DNA from: Triticum aestivum
Taxonomy: Eukaryota > Streptophyta > Magnoliopsida > Poales > Poaceae
Direction: 5' to 3'
DNA: 64,000 bases
Assembly: GCF_018294505.1 (NCBI RefSeq)
Contig: NC_057795.1
Span: 229,256,643 to 229,320,642 of the forward strand
Shown here: positions 60,801 through 64,000 of the stretch, one piece after another
Position numbering within the stretch: position 1 is the stretch's first letter
Layout: each line of letters begins with the position of its first letter
Position numbers and translations under genes: made by a program
The notes under the pieces: model-generated
The model's input: the letters and a program-made list of their open reading frames with translations, nothing else
Database searches by the model: none
Told to the model about the DNA's origin: nothing

Positions 60801-61269
60801 CACTACTCCAAACAAGTCGACCGGCTTCACCCCCTTCTTTCTTGTATATGGTGTTGAGGTTGTCATCCCAACTGACATCGAGTTCGACTCACCTCGCGTC
60901 ACCATGTACACAGAAGCGGAGGCCAAGGAAGCAAGAGAAGACAACGTTGACTTGCTGGAAGAAAGCCGACTGTTAGCCCTCAGTCGATCCGCCATCTACC
61001 AACAAGGGCTACGCCGGTACCACAGTCGGAGAGTGAAGCCAAGAACCTTCCAAGAGGGAGACCTTGTGCTTCGGCTAATCCAGCGAACTGTCGGCCAGCA
61101 CAAGCTCTCGGCCCCTTCGGAAGGCCCCTTCGTCATCAGCCGGGCTCTGGGAAATGACTCCTATTACCTAATCGACGCACATAAGCCAAAGTCACGCAAG
61201 AGAGACGACTCCGGCAAGGAGTCGGAGCGGCCGTGGAACGCCAATCTTCTTCGAAGATTTTACAGTTGA
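54860..61269 (+). pseudogene. Gag-pol polyprotein of Tat gypsy I: one frame, seven stops
   Basis: A single frame runs the whole length without a frameshift. Stops lie at 55531, 55834, 57862, 58267, 59581, 60691 and 60790. Domain order: gag capsid (about 56150-56650, TRTWLNSLKPYSINSWLDF), zinc-finger-like CKFHSGAKPSNHTTRKC (about 56857), aspartic protease (IDGGSSINIL, about 57280), RT (MCIDYTSLNK; YVDD at 58447-58458) and RNase H (about 58790-59120). A second, archaeal-type RNase H follows (HFDGSKMRTGLGAGIVL to ADNEQADALARIGS, about 59300-59670), then a Gly/Thr-rich linker with short repeats. Integrase comes last: HHCC at about 60190-60325 and the core with GLDMVGPF, ITDNGTNF and NGQVE. The C-terminus ends WNANLLRRFYS. 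Gag-protease-RT-RNase H-integrase order is Ty3/gypsy, and the second RNase H is typical of Tat. Confidence 0.93.
59810..59912 (+). repeat. Short degenerate repeats in the pol linker (CCCGGGGACT)
   Basis: CCCGGGGACT occurs at 59814, 59862 and 59888, with CTCAGGGACT at 59835. In frame they encode repeated GT(S/A) units between the second RNase H and integrase. The core CGGGGACT resembles the polypurine tract of this family. Confidence 0.75.
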
Positions 61270-61990
61270 AATGCAGTATGTATCACGCCACTTTTTGTAT
61301 TAAGTATGAGACAACGGGCCCCCGAGAAGTTCTTGGGGACTTCCCTATTTTATCTATGTATGCCGGGTATCACTCCCGTGATTACCCTACTGCATCTACT
61401 TTCTCTGTTCGGCACCGGGTTCGACTAAGTCGGCCCGGGGACTTGCCGCCTTGAGTTATGTCCAAGTTCTACCTGCAGTCAGACAAGTAATGTGCCGGCA
61501 CCCAAGACCTCTCTTGCGAGAGTCACAGCTCGAAGAATCAGCTGCCCGACTAGCAAGAGCTAAAGGCGGAAAGGATGCCCACATGAAAAAATGGCTAAGG
61601 ACGATCGAACTTACATAACAGAAGCCGGCTTCCCCCCTCGCTAACCGACTGTCGAAGCAGTCGGCTGGCTGGCTTCCTTTCCTACTCTGCCCAAATCTAA
61701 GAAAGCTCGAGCCTTTGCCTTCCCAGACGGCCGAATCTCTTACCCGACCACAGACTGCAAAGCAGCTGTCCGGCTGGGAAGGCGGCAACCAAGGGGAAGG
61801 CGGCAAAGGAAGAAAGCTGAAAGATAAAAAGCAAGTCGGAATGGAAGCCAAACACAAGCATAATAACATTTACATCAAAGCCTTCGAAAGGCCAGCATTC
61901 AACGAAGTTTGAATACACCCCCAGTGGGTGGAATTGCGCTAAATAACAAGTTTTGTTCAAAGAGTAACTAGCAGGGAAGTAAAAGATAAA
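61270..61990. other. Spacer between gag-pol and antisense gene of element I
   Basis: No coding signal. Polypurine-tract-like GGGGACTT occurs near 61334 and 61436. A minus-strand 3' UTR of the antisense gene probably ends here. Confidence 0.4.
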
Positions 61991-63216
61991 TCAAGCCAAG
62001 GGAGCGCTTGGAGCTTCAGGAAGAACGGTGGAGACAGCGGTGTCGGCTGGAGGAGTGGCTGGCTGGCGAGTCTCGGCCTGGTCATCGCCGGTGGCAGGCG
62101 GAGCGTTCGCGCGTGCCTCGTTGTTGGAGGCACGGTCAGGCTGAGGCTGGCCGGCTGCTCCGACATCCGGCTCGACATCTTCGTCGTCTTCCTCCTCCTC
62201 CTCGGCCTCGTCGCTGGAGTCAATCTCCTCTGCTGAGTCCTCACTGTCAGCCGGGTTCAGCCCGAACCAGTCATCCGGCTGCACGACACCGTCCTCGTTC
62301 ACCTCAGGAGCAAAGGTGCCAGTGTCGGTGAAGTCGGCGATCACCGAAGCACGCCTGATGATAGCCGGCCGCACCGCCTCCAGCTCCTCGTCGGCCTCCT
62401 GCCTCCAGGTGCGCAGCTAATCCAAGTTCAGCCCAGGGTACCAAGCCCGGACGAACTCTAGCGCCCGCCGAGCGCCGGATCGAGTTGCTGAAGCCTTCCA
62501 GGCCTCAAGGCGGCCAACGGCTACCTCCAGCCAGTCAGAAGTACGGCTGGGGGTGCGAGGGATTACCTCGCCGGTCCAGAGGGCGGCCAGCACCTGTGCG
62601 CCGGCACGCTGAAGCCGGCGGAGCATGCGGTAGGCCGGTTGGAGGTGGGCCTCGATCGCCAGAAGCTGCTCCTCAAGCGTCCGGTTGGCATCCGACACGA
62701 TCTCAACCCCAGCCTGCTGCCGGGCTTCACGGTGGGCTTTGATGGCTTGGTTAGCAGCAACAGAATGGCCAGGGAAGTACTCTGCGCAAAGAAGAAGGAA
62801 AAAGAGCAAGTCAGGAGATAAACTGACTTGCAAAGACAAGCAAAGAGTGAAGAAGAAGGCGGCCTACCATCAATCAGGTCCTCGACACGGCCGTAGCCTT
62901 CGCTTAGAGCTTGCCTTGCCTCGGCCCAGCCCGCCGCCTCGGTCTCGTATTCGGCTTTGAGGGCGGCTTTGCTGTCCTAGGCCACCTTTAGGGCCGCCTG
63001 GTGGCTTTCCTCCTGGTCGGCCAGCCTCTTGGCCAGGCGGTCACGCTCCCGGGCCAAGGCATTGAGCTCACCCTCCTTGGTGCGAAGGGCGGTCCGGGCG
63101 ATACCCACCTGCTACCTCAAGTCGGCGTTGGCTCCTGCCAGCATGGAAACAAGAAGAAGTTAAGAACGAAGTCGGCAAGAAAGATCCGACCCGACTACGC
63201 AGCAGTCGGCCCGAAT

Positions 63217-63258
63217 CTCGGGGACTACACCCAGTGGGTGCGCTGACGCGCCCCCACA
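63217..63258 (-). repeat. Intronic hairpin/PPT-like motif, I intron 4
   Basis: The plus strand reads TCGGGGACTACACCCAGTGG followed by GTGCGCTGACGCGCCCCCAC, the complement of the copy at 51331 and at the same place in the gene. Confidence 0.8.
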
Positions 63259-63454
63259 TGGGACCAAAAGACAAAGTCACTCACGCCGGCTCTTCGTCAG
63301 ATCGGCGGCGCTCTTGTCTGCCTCCCGGACTTGGGAGTTGAAGGTAGCGGCATGGAGGTTGTGGTAATCCTGCAGACAGGACGAAGAATCAAGCAAGTTA
63401 ACAAAACGAGTCTTCAAAGAAGTTCCAAGACGCCTGCTCAGCAGCCGGCTCGGA

Positions 63455-63497
63455 ACTCGGGGATTACACCCAGTGGGTGCGCTGACGCGCCCCCACG
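63455..63497 (-). repeat. Intronic hairpin/PPT-like motif, I intron 3
   Basis: The plus strand reads CTCGGGGATTACACCCAGTG followed by GGTGCGCTGACGCGCCCCCA, the counterpart of the copy at 51092. Confidence 0.8.
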
Positions 63498-64000
63498 GAA
63501 AGAAATCAAGAACAAGGAAACTCACCCGGACGACCGCCCACGTCACGAGAAACTCTCGGGTACATTGCTACAGCGCGGTGGCTTGGGCCTGAAGCCGGCT
63601 GCGGACGTCCTGCGCCGCCAAGTTCAGCGCGGCTGTACCACCGCCTTGCTTCCACCCTGGCATGCTAGCGGTGGCCGATTCCAGCTCATGCGACAACGAG
63701 CTGGAGGCGGCCGCCCTCTGCTGATCCGGCTCTGAAGCCGCCCTCGCCGCACGCCAGCGAGCCGGCGACAAGACCACAAGATCCGCCTGCGCAGTCGGCT
63801 ACTCAGTCGTAGCTTGGGCTGGCCGCCTTGGCCGGTCTCGACCGACGGAGGTGGCACCACTTCCCCCTCCAAGACGATCACGTCGCCTTCCTCCCTCTCC
63901 GCCACCGGTGGGTCGCGGCTGATCTCCTCCGGCGGGGGCTGCGACACGTCTGGGGGCGCGGAACGGAGGGGGATGACGAGCTGCGGGGGCTGACATCGCA

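Larger units (their letters stand above)
53671..64000 (+). mobile_element. Tat-lineage Ty3/gypsy element I (3' end off window)
   Basis: 5' LTR (53671-54851), primer-binding site, gag-pol (54860-61269), a non-coding stretch, then the antisense gene (minus strand, from 61991 to beyond 64000). The 3' LTR is outside the window. Two RNase H domains in pol mark the Tat lineage. The left flank is ACGAG (53666-53670). It lies in the gag region of G/D2. Confidence 0.9.
61991..64000 (-). pseudogene. Antisense Transposase_28-type gene of element I, exons 3-6
   Basis: Minus-strand exons: 3 (63526 to beyond 64000), 4 (63285-63369, 85 bp as in H), 5 (62868-63134) and 6 (62781-61991). Exon 3 matches exon 3 of H (EISRDPPVAEREEGDVIVLE, NLAAQDVRSRLQAQATAL) with a frame change near 63800. 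Exon 5 encodes a charged coiled coil (LARERDRLAKRLADQEESHQ). Exon 6 has EQLLAIEAHLQPAYRMLRRL, RRALEFVRAWYPGLNLD and a very acidic tail. Stops interrupt exon 3 (63568), exon 5 (twice) and exon 6 (62417), all apparently CAG-to-TAG. Introns have GT-AG ends; the exon 4 donor, broken in H, is intact here. The N-terminal domain exons lie outside the window. Confidence 0.78.

Overview
The window is plant nuclear DNA made almost entirely of nested transposable elements. It most probably comes from a large-genome Triticeae grass (wheat, Aegilops, barley or a relative). The grounds are several LTRs that open with TGATACGTCTCCAACGTATC (a Sabrina/WHAM-type start, named from memory), Tat-lineage Ty3/gypsy elements with putative gypsy-type transposon (Transposase_28) genes, a grass-type Ty1/copia element, long-TIR Mutator-like elements, and decayed host-like fragments. 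I see no intact ordinary host gene, no rRNA or tRNA gene, and no bacterial features.

Layout. 1-2930: a frameshifted FAR1/FRS (MULE-transposase-derived) pseudogene on the minus strand, with a repeat-rich upstream region and a hairpin. 2984-3350: a MITE-like inverted-repeat element. 3797-15762: a Ty1/copia element on the minus strand (3' LTR, RNase H, RT, integrase). It is split by a complete Athila-like element (A, 5079-11466) and by a truncated relative (J, 12323-14648). 15763-19640: a decayed minus-strand Ty3/gypsy with a 0.5-kb tandem duplication and a solo LTR (16074-17204). 20367-21563: a non-autonomous Mutator-like element. 21900-23359: a gene-like pseudogene cut by element B (23360-29294), which is in turn cut by element C (29295 to about 34424).

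34425-36910: a truncated Ty3/gypsy gag-PR-RT (D). 36911-42113: unassigned repeat DNA with a 90-bp tandem repeat and a second solo LTR (39034-40065). 42114-42875: a broken 3'-5' exonuclease-domain gene. 42952 to the right edge: three interleaved Tat-lineage pieces. G/D2 is on the minus strand (3' LTR at 42952, gag at 51455-53670). H is on the minus strand (3' LTR at 47077 plus its 3' region). I is on the plus strand (5' LTR at 53671, complete gag-pol, and a 3' region that runs off the window).

The most interesting system is in G, H and I. Each carries, antisense to its own gag-pol and next to its 3' LTR, a multi-exon gene. In G and H this gene has its own TATA-like box, and G also has a 5'-UTR intron. 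Its product is a Transposase_28-type protein with a coiled-coil tail. H and I share exon sizes and intron positions, and their introns contain a repeated hairpin motif that resembles the element's polypurine tract. Most premature stops across the window look like CAG-to-TAG or CGA-to-TGA changes, as expected from deamination of methylated cytosine.
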